Of a stretch of 64,000 nucleotides of DNA, positions 8,211 to 16,818 are shown piece by piece. The notes under the pieces are model-generated. The model did no database searches and was not told the DNA's origin. It saw only the letters and a list, made by a program, of their open reading frames with translations. Position 1 is the first letter of the stretch; every line of letters starts with the position of its first letter. A program made the position numbers and the translations under genes. Source of the stretch: Deltaproteobacteria bacterium (GTDB lineage: Bacteria; Desulfobacterota; Desulfobacteria; Desulfobacterales; Desulfobacteraceae); assembly GCA_013151635.1 (NCBI GenBank), contig JAADHV010000086.1, positions 1 to 64,000 on the forward strand. Reading direction: 5' to 3'.

Positions 8211-10679
8211 TCACGAAACTGGAAAATTATTTGTTTTTACAAGTCCCGGAACCTGGACCACGGGAAAACCGTCATCCCGGGCAAAAATGCCTTTGGGAAA
8301 CTCAAAGTTTTTATCCATTCCTTTATAATAGGATAAATCATAACAGCCAAGCTTTATTTTTGTTCCTTTGTTATCATGAACAAAAGAGGAGGTCAGGCCG
8401 TAATCCACATCACCAAGCTTTGTTGAAATCATATACCTGGGGATTTCCCTTCCTGATCCTTCCCTTCTGACTTTTGTGGCAATATCAATTACATCGTAAG
8501 AATCCACCGGGTGATCAATATTCCATTCGTGCTGGACTGGAAGCCCTGCAACATAGAGGTGGTGGAATTCCATTCCGGATTTGCGTATGGCATGGGCAAG
8601 GGAATGGATGTGCCCGTCACTGTCGTTCACTCCTCCTAAAAGAGCGGTATTGCAATACACGGTTATTCCCTTATTGTTCAGTCTTGCTGCAAGTTTTGCA
8701 TGAGTGCCGGTGATCTCGCGGGCCAGGGTAAACCAGGTCTCGATTTCCAGTCTCAAGGGGTTCACCACACAAAGTGTATTCAAGTCCCCGAGGGTATTGA
8801 TCACAGCCCTTGTATAGGCTTGAGGATCATAGTTAAACTTCATGCTCAACAGCCGGATGGCATTTACATGGGGAATACCCTTTAACTTTTTAATAAGCGG
8901 CCTGATATAATAAAGATCGTCTATGGCATCTGTTTGCGAAGATATGATGACATCCGTAATCCTGTCATCTGCCCGGATGTAATCGATCTGGCCTTTATCC
9001 GCCCGGGCATTGATTTCAACCCTTGTTTCGTGGAGCCTCAATAGCTCTTCATGACCGGTGTCCACAATGGACGGCCCTGTTTGCCGTTCATTGATCAACA
9101 AGGATGTAAGCCTTTCAATATCATAACTTGATGCAGGTTTTTTTTCCATGGCCCCTCTTTCTGGCCGGGGGCCATGAAGAAAAGATTCATCCCCGATTTG
9201 CGCCATATACTGGATATCAATGGTGCCTTCACCATTCACCCTTATATTGGCAAGGCTATTGGCAAGGGGGGCAAAGGCCTTAAAATAATCCGGGGTATAA
9301 GGGGTCCTGATCCAGATAAAATTTTCATTCTCTTTTACTTTTTCCACTGCCCAGCCGCTGCTATACCAGTCCATTTTTCCTATGGGGGTTGCCGTACAGA
9401 TTCTCGGGATGACCCTGTCGGACAGGTGGGCCCGGAGGTAGCTGGCAATCCGTATTCCTTCGGACAGGGGACTCCAGTAGATGCTGTTCCCGTGAATGGG
9501 GCTGCAGGGAATATAAATATAATGAAGTTCAGCACCTGCCCCCCGCAACAGTGAAAAAAGCCTGACAAGCTCGGGGCCTTTATCATTGCAGTCGCGAAGA
9601 AACGGGGTCTGGACATACACGGCAATCCCGTTGTTGACAAGATCGGATATAATCTCAAGGCTTTCAGGTGATATTTCATCCGGATGAATAAAATGGGTGG
9701 CCACTTCCATCCGTTTACCATGCTGCTGAAGCTCAAAGTTCTTTTGTTTAAGGTATTTCAGATAAGCGGATTCATTTTCAAGAAAAAGATCCGGGTAATA
9801 GGCAATAGACCGGGTGGCAAGGCGGATGGTCTGGACATGGTCCACCTGCATCAGCCCGTCCAGGGTTGCTGCCATGTTGACCCTGTTCATGAAAGGATCA
9901 CCCCCGGTCACTACAATTTCTTTTATAGACGGTGAATCCTTGACATGCCGGACTGCTTTTTTAACATCCGCCACGGCCGGGTTCTTCTCATTCCTGGAAT
10001 CTTTATGCTTTCTGAAACAAAACCGGCAGTAAACAGGACAACTCATGTTTAAAAGAAAGATGACCCTGTTCTGGTACATCTGCTCCAGCAGGCCGTCGTG
10101 AAACTGGCCAATCCAGGTGTTGGTATGACCGCCTGCATCCAGTTCTTCAATAAACGGCAGGTATTGATAAGCCACATCCTTTGACACCAGCATCTGCCGA
10201 ATGGTGTGGCGGGACAACCGGACCGGATAAGTCTCAATCACCTTTTGGAGCTGCTCCCGGTCCTTTTCAGGAACGCCAAGGTGAGTAACTTTCTCAAGCT
10301 GCCAGGTATCTTTAACGGAAATATATCCATGCCCCGGGAGGACCTTTTCAAGGATTGCCATGAGCATGAGATGGGGAATCTCAATCTGGCCGGGCTTTAT
10401 TTTTTTTATTTTACCGCTGCCAACGGCCGATAAAATCTCAGTGAAAAAACCTTCCGGGTCATCGGGATATCCTGTTTTTTTTAAAAGTTCTGAGAACCGT
10501 TCCCTTCCATTGCCCTTTTTTGTGATATTGCACAATTGTTTTCCTGCCAGCGGTATTGTCCCGTAAATATCAAAAAATTCAATCACAGCATCTGTCAAAC
10601 CGGATAGACTGACATCTATTGTCATTCCTGAATATTTGAATTCTACTGTTATTGAACGATCGTAACTTTCCATGGTCAT
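8211..10679 (-). CDS. double-length lysine 2,3-aminomutase-like radical SAM protein
   Basis: The first part resembles KamA: the radical SAM motif CPVYCRFC (C214, C218, C221), a TGGDPF motif just after it, and the ATRS segment. Such enzymes move the alpha-amino group of lysine or glutamate to the beta carbon using a [4Fe-4S] cluster, SAM and PLP. KamA enzymes are about 400-470 residues; this one has 822. Residues from about 555 onward look like a second barrel of the same kind (ITDVIISSQTDAIDD, then IRLLSMKFNYDP, then GVNDS, which corresponds to the LLKGVND element), but have no CxxxCxxC. So it is an apparent catalytic domain plus a cluster-less homologous half. Neighbours are a small unknown gene upstream and the M23 gene downstream. 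The substrate is not evident. Confidence 0.78.
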   Translation of the reverse strand: MTMESYDRSITVEFKYSGMTIDVSLSGLTDAVIEFFDIYGTIPLAGKQLCNITKKGNGRERFSELLKKTGYPDDPEGFFTEILSAVGSGKIKKIKPGQIEIPHLMLMAILEKVLPGHGYISVKDTWQLEKVTHLGVPEKDREQLQKVIETYPVRLSRHTIRQMLVSKDVAYQYLPFIEELDAGGHTNTWIGQFHDGLLEQMYQNRVIFLLNMSCPVYCRFCFRKHKDSRNEKNPAVADVKKAVRHVKDSPSIKEIVVTGGDPFMNRVNMAATLDGLMQVDHVQTIRLATRSIAYYPDLFLENESAYLKYLKQKNFELQQHGKRMEVATHFIHPDEISPESLEIISDLVNNGIAVYVQTPFLRDCNDKGPELVRLFSLLRGAGAELHYIYIPCSPIHGNSIYWSPLSEGIRIASYLRAHLSDRVIPRICTATPIGKMDWYSSGWAVEKVKENENFIWIRTPYTPDYFKAFAPLANSLANIRVNGEGTIDIQYMAQIGDESFLHGPRPERGAMEKKPASSYDIERLTSLLINERQTGPSIVDTGHEELLRLHETRVEINARADKGQIDYIRADDRITDVIISSQTDAIDDLYYIRPLIKKLKGIPHVNAIRLLSMKFNYDPQAYTRAVINTLGDLNTLCVVNPLRLEIETWFTLAREITGTHAKLAARLNNKGITVYCNTALLGGVNDSDGHIHSLAHAIRKSGMEFHHLYVAGLPVQHEWNIDHPVDSYDVIDIATKVRREGSGREIPRYMISTKLGDVDYGLTSSFVHDNKGTKIKLGCYDLSYYKGMDKNFEFPKGIFARDDGFPVVQVPGLVKTNNFPVS

Positions 10680-10684
10680 ATTCC

Positions 10685-11014
10685 TTATACTTTTTTTTTA
10701 GCCTTGTACAAATAGGATACAATGTCTTTGGCAAATCCGTATCCCATTATTTTTCCCAATGTTTCATCTTCATTTCCCGGGCCAATCTGTATGACCAGGT
10801 ATTCTTTTGAACAATCTGTGTCGTAAACTTTTTTCCATATATAACTTTCCTTTTCCAGGTATTGATATGCGATAAAAGAGTCTGAAAAAATAGAATCCGC
10901 CTGTTTATTTAAATCGTTTTCAAAAATTATATAGCTCCTTAAAGGGTCAAGGTTTTCCTTAATCCAGCCAAAGCTTTTTAAATTTTTTTTATGGTCTGAT
11001 AAATGCTTGAACAT
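10685..11014 (-). CDS. conserved-looking small protein of unknown function
   Basis: I do not recognise this 109-residue protein. It is soluble, with a balance of Lys/Glu and several aromatic residues (SYIIFEND, AYQYLEKESYIWKKVY), and no signal peptide, membrane segment or clear motif. It ends in KAKKKV. It lies two bases after the potA-like gene and five bases ahead of the aminomutase-like gene, so it is part of the same transcript. It may be an accessory of either neighbour; nothing in the sequence decides. Confidence 0.6.
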   Translation of the reverse strand: MFKHLSDHKKNLKSFGWIKENLDPLRSYIIFENDLNKQADSIFSDSFIAYQYLEKESYIWKKVYDTDCSKEYLVIQIGPGNEDETLGKIMGYGFAKDIVSYLYKAKKKV

Positions 11015-11016
11015 TC

Positions 11017-12114
11017 CTAGAGTTTAAGCAGCCGGCAGTGCTCAGGGGCAACTTTCATGAACACTTCATCCCCCCGCCTGTATGGAGATCGTTTAACAAA
11101 ATTGATCGCATGCAGCACAAGTTTGTTATCAAGTTCTATAAAATAACTGACTTCTCCTCCCATATAACTGCGGTCCACTATTTTCCCGAAAAAAACATTC
11201 ATGCCTTCTTCCGGGACATGGTCGGTTCTGTACCCCAGTTTGAATTTTTGTGCCCGGATAACAATTTCCGCCTTATCCCCTGTGTTAAGTACTCCTGCCG
11301 GAACGGCAAAAAAGGTATGATCATCCTCCAGGGTTACACTCAGGAAATCACCTGTCTTTTCCTTGACAACGGAATTAATAAAATTGGAATGACCTAAAAA
11401 ATCGGCAACAAAATGGTTGATTGAATTGTTGTAAACTTCTTCAGGGGTGCCCTCCTGCTGGATAAACCCGTCTTTCATGACCACCACTTTATCTGACATG
11501 GATAAAGCCTCTCTTTGATCATGGGTGACAAAAATAGTTGTCACGCCCAATGCCTGTTGAAGGTTGTCAATTTCTCTTCTCATATCTTCCCTTAAATTTT
11601 CATCCAGGGCAGATAAAGGTTCATCCATCAACAGCACATCCGGCTCAATCACAATGGCCCTGGCAAGGGCAATCCGCTGCTGCTGGCCACCGGAAAGCTG
11701 GGACGGCATCCTTTCCCCGACCCCTGGAAGCCGGACGGTTTCCAGGGCTTTTTCAACCTTGTCTTTTATAACGGATTTTGAAATATTCCTGTATTTAAGC
11801 CCGAATGCCACATTATCAAAAATGGTTTTATGGGGGAAAAGCGCATAATTTTGAAATATCATTCCCAGGTTTCTTTTATGTATAGGCGTATCATTCATTC
11901 GCCTGCCCTTGATATAAATATCTCCCCGGGTCGGTGATTCCAGACCTGCAAGCATTCTTAAAAGGGTTGTCTTCCCGCATCCTGACGGCCCCAGAAGGGT
12001 TACCAGGGAGCCTTCCGGAATTTCAAGATCCATTCTTTTAACTGCAAGCACTTTGCCAAAACGTTTTTCAATCCCTGTAAATTTTACAAATTCAGGGTCT
12101 TTTTCCTGTTTCAA
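11017..12114 (-). CDS. potA: PotA-type ABC transporter ATPase
   Basis: ATP-binding subunit of a polyamine/opine-type importer. Walker A GPSGCGKTTLL (about residue 42), the LSGGQQQR signature (about 138), Walker B VLLMDEPLSALD and a switch HDQREALS are intact. A C-terminal TOBE-like domain follows (about 285-360), as in PotA/FbpC. The start is TTG at 12114 with GGGAGA upstream. It lies after the binding-protein gene, separated by a strong hairpin (12150-12180). Polyamine specificity is a family default; the neighbouring racemase and amidohydrolase suggest an amino-acid-derived or betaine-like substrate instead. Confidence 0.85.
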   Translation of the reverse strand: MKQEKDPEFVKFTGIEKRFGKVLAVKRMDLEIPEGSLVTLLGPSGCGKTTLLRMLAGLESPTRGDIYIKGRRMNDTPIHKRNLGMIFQNYALFPHKTIFDNVAFGLKYRNISKSVIKDKVEKALETVRLPGVGERMPSQLSGGQQQRIALARAIVIEPDVLLMDEPLSALDENLREDMRREIDNLQQALGVTTIFVTHDQREALSMSDKVVVMKDGFIQQEGTPEEVYNNSINHFVADFLGHSNFINSVVKEKTGDFLSVTLEDDHTFFAVPAGVLNTGDKAEIVIRAQKFKLGYRTDHVPEEGMNVFFGKIVDRSYMGGEVSYFIELDNKLVLHAINFVKRSPYRRGDEVFMKVAPEHCRLLKL

Positions 12115-12149
12115 AACCGCTGTCTCCCAATTGATCTGAAAAAATGATT

Positions 12150-12180
12150 CTTCAAAGCCGGAACAGTTCCGGCTTTGAAG
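12150..12180 (-). terminator. 14-bp hairpin between potD and potA
   Basis: Perfect inverted repeat CTTCAAAGCCGGAA / TTCCGGCTTTGAAG with a three-base loop, followed on the minus strand by ATTTTTT. It sits just after the binding-protein stop and before potA. This is a partial terminator or a 3'-end stabiliser, a known way to make much more binding protein than ATPase. Structure seen; effect inferred. Confidence 0.65.
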
Positions 12181-12195
12181 ACAATTGTGATACCT

Positions 12196-13359
12196 TTACC
12201 TGCCGGCCATGATCCGGTCCCATTTTTCCGCCCACTCAATTTGATGCTTATTCCAGTAAACCGGATCAGCAAATAAGTATCCATCAAGCTTTCCTGTCGG
12301 ATCAAATGCAGGAAGTTTTTTAACTTCATCCGGCATGGCAATTTTTGTCGGATCAAGGCTTGGCGGATAATTCTGCCCCTTTGCAACAGCAATGGCAGCA
12401 CTGGGTTCCAGCATGAAATTTAACAATTTCTGCGCCACATCAAGGTCTGTGCCTTTGATCACATACATATATTCCATCCAGGAATAGGTGCCATCAGGCG
12501 CAAGGTATCCAACGGGATGCCCCTGTTTCTGAAGCGCAGCCACCCTGCCGGACCAGGCCACTGTTGCGTAAATATCATTATTTGCCAGAAGACTCATCAG
12601 TTCGGAACCAGAGGCCCAGTATTTTTTTATCAGGCCCCGCTGCTCTTTCAAAGCATTCCATATCGCACCAAGATCTTTCATATTATTGGGGCTCTGGCCG
12701 GTGTGGAGTGCGGCATACCACATATTGGTCCTGAAATCACCGCCCCAGGACCCGAGTTTTCCTTTAAGACTCTTGTCAAACAAAATCGAGGCTCCCAGCT
12801 CTTCGGCCTTTGCCCTGGATATTTTATCCGTATTATACGCAATCCCGGTCTGGCCCAGATCATAAGGCACTGCAGAAAGGGTCCCTTTTGTAATGGCCCT
12901 CAAGGTGTCTGTCATCTTTGTCATTACATTTTTAAGATTTGGAATCTTGGTTTCATCCAGGACAACGCCAAATCCCAGATCCGTATACCGGGCATAATCA
13001 TAGACAGCGCTTAAATGGGCGATATTAAATTCTCCTCCGGGTGGGAAAGATGCCTTTACCTGGGTTAAGAATGCATCCATGCCCGTGAATGCCGCATCAA
13101 TGACCTCAATCCCGGTAGCCTTGGTAAAAGGGTCAAAAGCAAATTTTCTTAAGGCTTCTGAAGTCGAACCGCCCCAGGAATGACAGGTAATGGAATTTTT
13201 TTTGGCCAATGCGTTTCGCACCAGCCCGAACGGGCCGCCTATCAGCCCTGCGGCAGCACCGAATATACCAATAAATTTTACAAAATCACGTCTTGAGATA
13301 CGTCCTTTGTTATAATTTTCAACCACATCATCCAATTGCTTTTCCAGATCTTTTTTCAC
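12196..13359 (-). CDS. potD: PotD-type periplasmic substrate-binding protein (Tat signal)
   Basis: Extracellular solute-binding protein, family 1. The N-terminus has the twin-arginine motif SRRDFVKF at about residue 22, a hydrophobic stretch (FIGIFGAAAGLIGGPFGLV) and an AxA-like site near ALA, so it is probably exported folded by Tat. The mature part shows the family pattern (ITCHSWGG near the start, AVPYDLGQTGIAYNTDKI in the middle). The start is GTG with AAAAGGAG ahead. 387 residues is a usual length. It lies between potC and potA in one operon. The ligand is not readable from sequence; polyamine is the default name only. Confidence 0.82.
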   Translation of the reverse strand: MKKDLEKQLDDVVENYNKGRISRRDFVKFIGIFGAAAGLIGGPFGLVRNALAKKNSITCHSWGGSTSEALRKFAFDPFTKATGIEVIDAAFTGMDAFLTQVKASFPPGGEFNIAHLSAVYDYARYTDLGFGVVLDETKIPNLKNVMTKMTDTLRAITKGTLSAVPYDLGQTGIAYNTDKISRAKAEELGASILFDKSLKGKLGSWGGDFRTNMWYAALHTGQSPNNMKDLGAIWNALKEQRGLIKKYWASGSELMSLLANNDIYATVAWSGRVAALQKQGHPVGYLAPDGTYSWMEYMYVIKGTDLDVAQKLLNFMLEPSAAIAVAKGQNYPPSLDPTKIAMPDEVKKLPAFDPTGKLDGYLFADPVYWNKHQIEWAEKWDRIMAGR

Positions 13360-13434
13360 TTTTTTCTCCTTTTATCAAAAATTTTAAAAGTTGAACCGCC
13401 CAAAAAGACTCATGCCATGGGCTTATATATCCCT

Positions 13435-14262
13435 TTATGTCTTATGCCTCCCCCGTACAAACCGCCGGGACACAAATCCTGCCAGCAAGGGTATGGACAC
13501 GGTTAACACAATCATGACCGCACCCAGGGCATTAATTTCAGGACTGATGGAGTTTCGCAGCATACCGAATATTTTCACGGGAACGGTCTGGTTCCTTGCA
13601 GTGGCCCAGAAAAGCGTTGCCGTTACATCATCAAAGGAAATGGTAAAACTGAACAGCATTCCGGCCAGTATGGCAGGTGCCAGCAAAGGAAAAGTAATTT
13701 CCATAAATGTTTGAAACGGGTTTGCCCCAAGGGACAATGCAGCCTCCTCATATTCTTTCTTAATTCCGACCAGCCTTGCCTGGACAATGAGAAGAACATA
13801 GGGCAGGGTCAAGACCACGTGGCCGATGAGCAGCAGGGTAAAACTCTTTGGTTGCTGCAGCCACCTGATGAAGAGCAGCAGGGCAACCCCCAGCACGACC
13901 TCCGGAACCATGATGGGGGCGATTAATAAGGTGTTTAAAAATTCTTTGCCCCGAAAATCATACCGGATAAAAGCCATTGCAGCCGGCACGCCAAAAGCCG
14001 TAGACAATACCGCCGTAAAAGAGCCCAGCACCAGGGAATTTTTAAAAGCATCCAGGATGGTTGAATTATGCGAAAGCTTTATAAACCATTTAAAACTTAC
14101 GCCCTCCATGGGGAATGATCCAAACTGCTGGGGGTTGAACGCCAAAAGGATAACGGCGATAATCGGGGTGAACATCCAGATATAAACCAGGAGTGTATAC
14201 AATTTTATCAATGACCAGCCTGAAATCACTTTTTTCATATCCATTCCCTTGTCAGGATTCAT
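13435..14262 (-). CDS. potC: PotC-type ABC permease
   Basis: Inner-membrane permease with about six helices and the EAA loop (EEAALSLGANPFQTFMEITF at about 160-180) that docks on the ATPase. N-terminal helix YTLLVYIWMFTPIIAVILLAF. 275 residues is typical for PotC. It overlaps the upstream permease gene by 11 bases (start ATG 14262), with internal Met codons at residues 7 and 9 possible as well. Pairs with the PotB-type permease to form the channel. Confidence 0.85.
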   Translation of the reverse strand: MNPDKGMDMKKVISGWSLIKLYTLLVYIWMFTPIIAVILLAFNPQQFGSFPMEGVSFKWFIKLSHNSTILDAFKNSLVLGSFTAVLSTAFGVPAAMAFIRYDFRGKEFLNTLLIAPIMVPEVVLGVALLLFIRWLQQPKSFTLLLIGHVVLTLPYVLLIVQARLVGIKKEYEEAALSLGANPFQTFMEITFPLLAPAILAGMLFSFTISFDDVTATLFWATARNQTVPVKIFGMLRNSISPEINALGAVMIVLTVSIPLLAGFVSRRFVRGRHKT

Positions 14263-15121
14263 TACTTAAGGTTTTAAATATCTGGCTGATTCCCATATAC
14301 CGGTTATAGGTATAGACAATGGTCATCAAAAGCACCATCAAAACAGTACTGATGGCCGAGCCAAAGGGCCAGTCAAGGGTGCCGATCACCCGCTTGAAGA
14401 TCAGGTTGGCAATCATTTCATTTCCAGGGCCGCCTAAAATCATCGGGGGCAGGTATGTTCCGCAGGTCAACACAAAAACCAGCAGGCAGCCAGCGCTTAC
14501 ACCCGGCAGGCTCAGAGGGAGTGTCACTTCTTTAAACGCTTGCCACTCAGTGCATCCAAGGCTTTTTGCCGCTTCAGCCAGGCTCTTGTCAATGCCGTCA
14601 AGGCTGACGTAGATATTTAAAATCATAAAAGGCAGAAGATATTGCAGAAGGCCCATGATAACAGCTCCTTCATTATACAGCATGGGCATAGGAGCGTTGA
14701 TGATATTAAACTTGAGCAGCAAATGGTTGATCAAGCCTGAATCCCCCAGGATATTTATCCAGCTTAAGGTCCGGATGATAAAGCTGATCCAGAACGGAAG
14801 CATGACCAATACCATGAGAAAGGGCTTGAGCCGGGATTCTGTCCTATAAAAAAAATACGCTGGAATGTAGCCTAAAACCAGGCATAAAAAAACTGTTTCA
14901 AGAGCAACTCGAAGGGTACTTAAAAGAATGGAAGGGTAAAAAAAATCTTTAAAAAACTTGGCATAATTGCCAAATTGAAAAGCCGGGATGTCCTGGCCGC
15001 TTGGGCCTCTGAGCCAGAAGCTATAAACAATCACAAAACAGACAGGGATGACCAGAAGAAAGAAAACAGCTGTCAAAGAAGGGGCCAGTAACACCCAGGG
15101 TTTCCACGGTTTGTTTTTCAT
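14252..15121 (-). CDS. potB: PotB-type ABC permease
   Basis: Permease of the same importer, six predicted helices, with an EAA-type loop (LAEAAKSLGCTEWQAFKEVT) at about residue 190. The ATG at 15121 is preferred, with AGGATG nine bases ahead; an in-frame GTG at 15127 would add two residues. It is the first gene after the -24/-12 promoter at 15165-15180, so the transporter operon runs potB-potC-potD-potA and probably on into the three following genes. Confidence 0.85.
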   Translation of the reverse strand: MKNKPWKPWVLLAPSLTAVFFLLVIPVCFVIVYSFWLRGPSGQDIPAFQFGNYAKFFKDFFYPSILLSTLRVALETVFLCLVLGYIPAYFFYRTESRLKPFLMVLVMLPFWISFIIRTLSWINILGDSGLINHLLLKFNIINAPMPMLYNEGAVIMGLLQYLLPFMILNIYVSLDGIDKSLAEAAKSLGCTEWQAFKEVTLPLSLPGVSAGCLLVFVLTCGTYLPPMILGGPGNEMIANLIFKRVIGTLDWPFGSAISTVLMVLLMTIVYTYNRYMGISQIFKTLSNES

Positions 15122-15164
15122 TAACACATCCTGATTAAGTTTATGTCTCTATAATGATTTAAAC

Positions 15165-15180
15165 AGCAATCTTTATGCCA
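15165..15180 (-). promoter_or_regulatory. sigma-54 (-24/-12) promoter ahead of potB
   Basis: On the minus strand TGGCAT, five bases, TTGCT: an exact fit to the RpoN consensus with GG and GC elements ten bases apart. The expected start lies about 30 bases ahead of potB. The gene just upstream encodes a PAS/AAA+ sigma-54 activator, the natural partner. Confidence 0.75.
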
Positions 15181-15305
15181 TTACGAATAATATTTTATCA
15201 AGTACTTGAGAATAAAGGTAAAATTTGCTTATGAAGGCAATATTAAAAACAGCGTGGAATTAAATTTGATTCATCTTTAAATCACTAAAATCACTCAATT
15301 ATTTA

Positions 15306-15331
15306 AAATCATTGCGCATTCACTATGATTT
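15306..15331. promoter_or_regulatory. candidate activator-binding inverted repeat
   Basis: AAATCAT and ATGATTT, 12 bases apart, about 140 bases upstream of the -24 element. This is the usual position of an enhancer site for a sigma-54 activator. The region also holds a repeated ATCACT (around 15280-15297). Function is inferred. Confidence 0.4.
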
Positions 15332-15411
15332 AAAAACGGATCAAGCAACTTTTTGCTGAAAGCTTTAATAACATGGTCTTTTAGTATATTTGATACAAAA
15401 ATGAATCAGTA

Positions 15412-16818
15412 TTACCTTTTTGTAATAGCAATGCCGTGGCTTTTAAATTTCCTGACCACAGAGGGCTGGCTGATGCCTAAAAACCGGGCTGCTTCCCGGG
15501 TGGTACGACATTTTATGGCCGCCTGCATCAGCATCTGGTTTTCCACTGTCCATATTTTATCCGCCAGGGTTGCGTCCTCTTTTTGGGGAAGGGCCTTTGT
15601 TTTAAAAGGCCTGGTCCTGTTTAATGCCTTTACCAGGTAATCATCCAGGGACTGCCGGTCACACATGACAATGGCCTGTTTGATAATATTGACCAGCTCC
15701 CGGACATTCCCCGGAAAATCATAGGTTTGAAGCCTTTCAAAGGCCTTGTACCCGATCCGCGCCCTGCGGTTATACTGTCTGTTATATTTTTTAAGGGTAA
15801 TCCGGACCAGTTCGAGAATATCCTCGGGCCGGTTTCTCAATGGCGGGATTGAAAGCAAAAATGTATTAAGCCTGTGCAAAAGATCCAGCCTGAACTTCTT
15901 ATTGACTGTCCGGGTATCAAGGTCCCGGTTTGTGGCGGCAATAATCGAACAATCAATAGTCTTTGGGCTGGTCCCGCCAATGGGCATGATTTCGTGATCG
16001 TCCAGGCATTTTAAGAGCTTGGCCTGTACTCCGAGGGGCATTTCTCCGATTTCATCAAGGAAAAGCGTTCCCCCGCAAGCCAGTTCAAACAGCCCTATCT
16101 TTCCATTTTCACTGGCCCCGGTAAACGCCCCTTTGGTATACCCGAATAATTCAGCCTCTAAAAGGTTTTCAGGCAGGGCCGCGCAATTGATCTGGATAAA
16201 CGGCTTTTTGTTCCCGGCGCTGTGCTGATGAATAAATTTTGCCAGCAACCCCTTGCCAGTCCCGGATTCCCCCTGGATCAGGATATTGGACGCATTAATG
16301 GAAGACAGTTTCAAGGCCAGTCGAAGTGTCTGCTTCATTGATTCACTCTGGGCCACAATATGGTTCTGTTTCAGTTCAAGCAGGGTTAATTCGGTCAAGG
16401 TGTCCTTTATTTTTTCAGATTCCTGCCTTGCAAAAGCAAGCTCCTTTCTCATGCCTTCTATAAGGGAAATATCGCGTTCATTTACCACCACAAAAGCAAT
16501 ATGATGCCGGTCGTCAAAAACAGGGGTCCCGGTAACCAGCAACGTGTATTCCGACCGCGGTGTTGTCTGGATCACACTGACCTGACGTTTTGTCTCAAGA
16601 ACTTCCTGGGTGGCGGATCTGTCAATCTGCCCTTCCTTTACAAGGGTTCGAACATCTTTGCCCAGTACCTCAGATGCCTTTACCCCGTTTAAAATCTCAG
16701 CTGCTTTATTGAGCTTAAGGATTACCCCTTTAGAATCACAAATCATCAAGCCGTCAGCCGACCGGTCAAAAATCGCCTGTAGGTATGCCAGGGTCTCTTG
16801 CGGTGATTCATCGTTCAT
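15412..16818 (-). CDS. PAS-containing sigma-54-dependent transcriptional activator
   Basis: Three parts: an N-terminal PAS domain (about residues 8-115) that should sense a small ligand, an AAA+ domain with Walker A GESGTGKG, the sigma-54 contact loop GAFTGA and Walker B GGTLFLDEIGE, and a Fis-type helix-turn-helix near the end (TREAARFLGISQPSVVRKF). There is no receiver domain, so it is not a two-component regulator. The ATG at 16818 is chosen, overlapping the amidohydrolase end by 11 bases; a longer frame to 16902 lies inside that gene. RocR/PrdR-like regulators of amino-acid catabolism have this layout. It most likely drives the promoter at 15165-15180. Confidence 0.88.
   Translation of the reverse strand: MNDESPQETLAYLQAIFDRSADGLMICDSKGVILKLNKAAEILNGVKASEVLGKDVRTLVKEGQIDRSATQEVLETKRQVSVIQTTPRSEYTLLVTGTPVFDDRHHIAFVVVNERDISLIEGMRKELAFARQESEKIKDTLTELTLLELKQNHIVAQSESMKQTLRLALKLSSINASNILIQGESGTGKGLLAKFIHQHSAGNKKPFIQINCAALPENLLEAELFGYTKGAFTGASENGKIGLFELACGGTLFLDEIGEMPLGVQAKLLKCLDDHEIMPIGGTSPKTIDCSIIAATNRDLDTRTVNKKFRLDLLHRLNTFLLSIPPLRNRPEDILELVRITLKKYNRQYNRRARIGYKAFERLQTYDFPGNVRELVNIIKQAIVMCDRQSLDDYLVKALNRTRPFKTKALPQKEDATLADKIWTVENQMLMQAAIKCRTTREAARFLGISQPSVVRKFKSHGIAITKR

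Noticed and set aside
12111-12401. 96-codon minus-strand frame overlapping the potD and potA junction
   Set aside because: Shadow of potD in another frame, with Arg/Leu-rich nonsense composition.
15335-15365. second -24/-12 site near the end of the PAS regulator gene
   Set aside because: Reads TCAGCA-N5-TTGCT on the minus strand; it lacks the essential GG.
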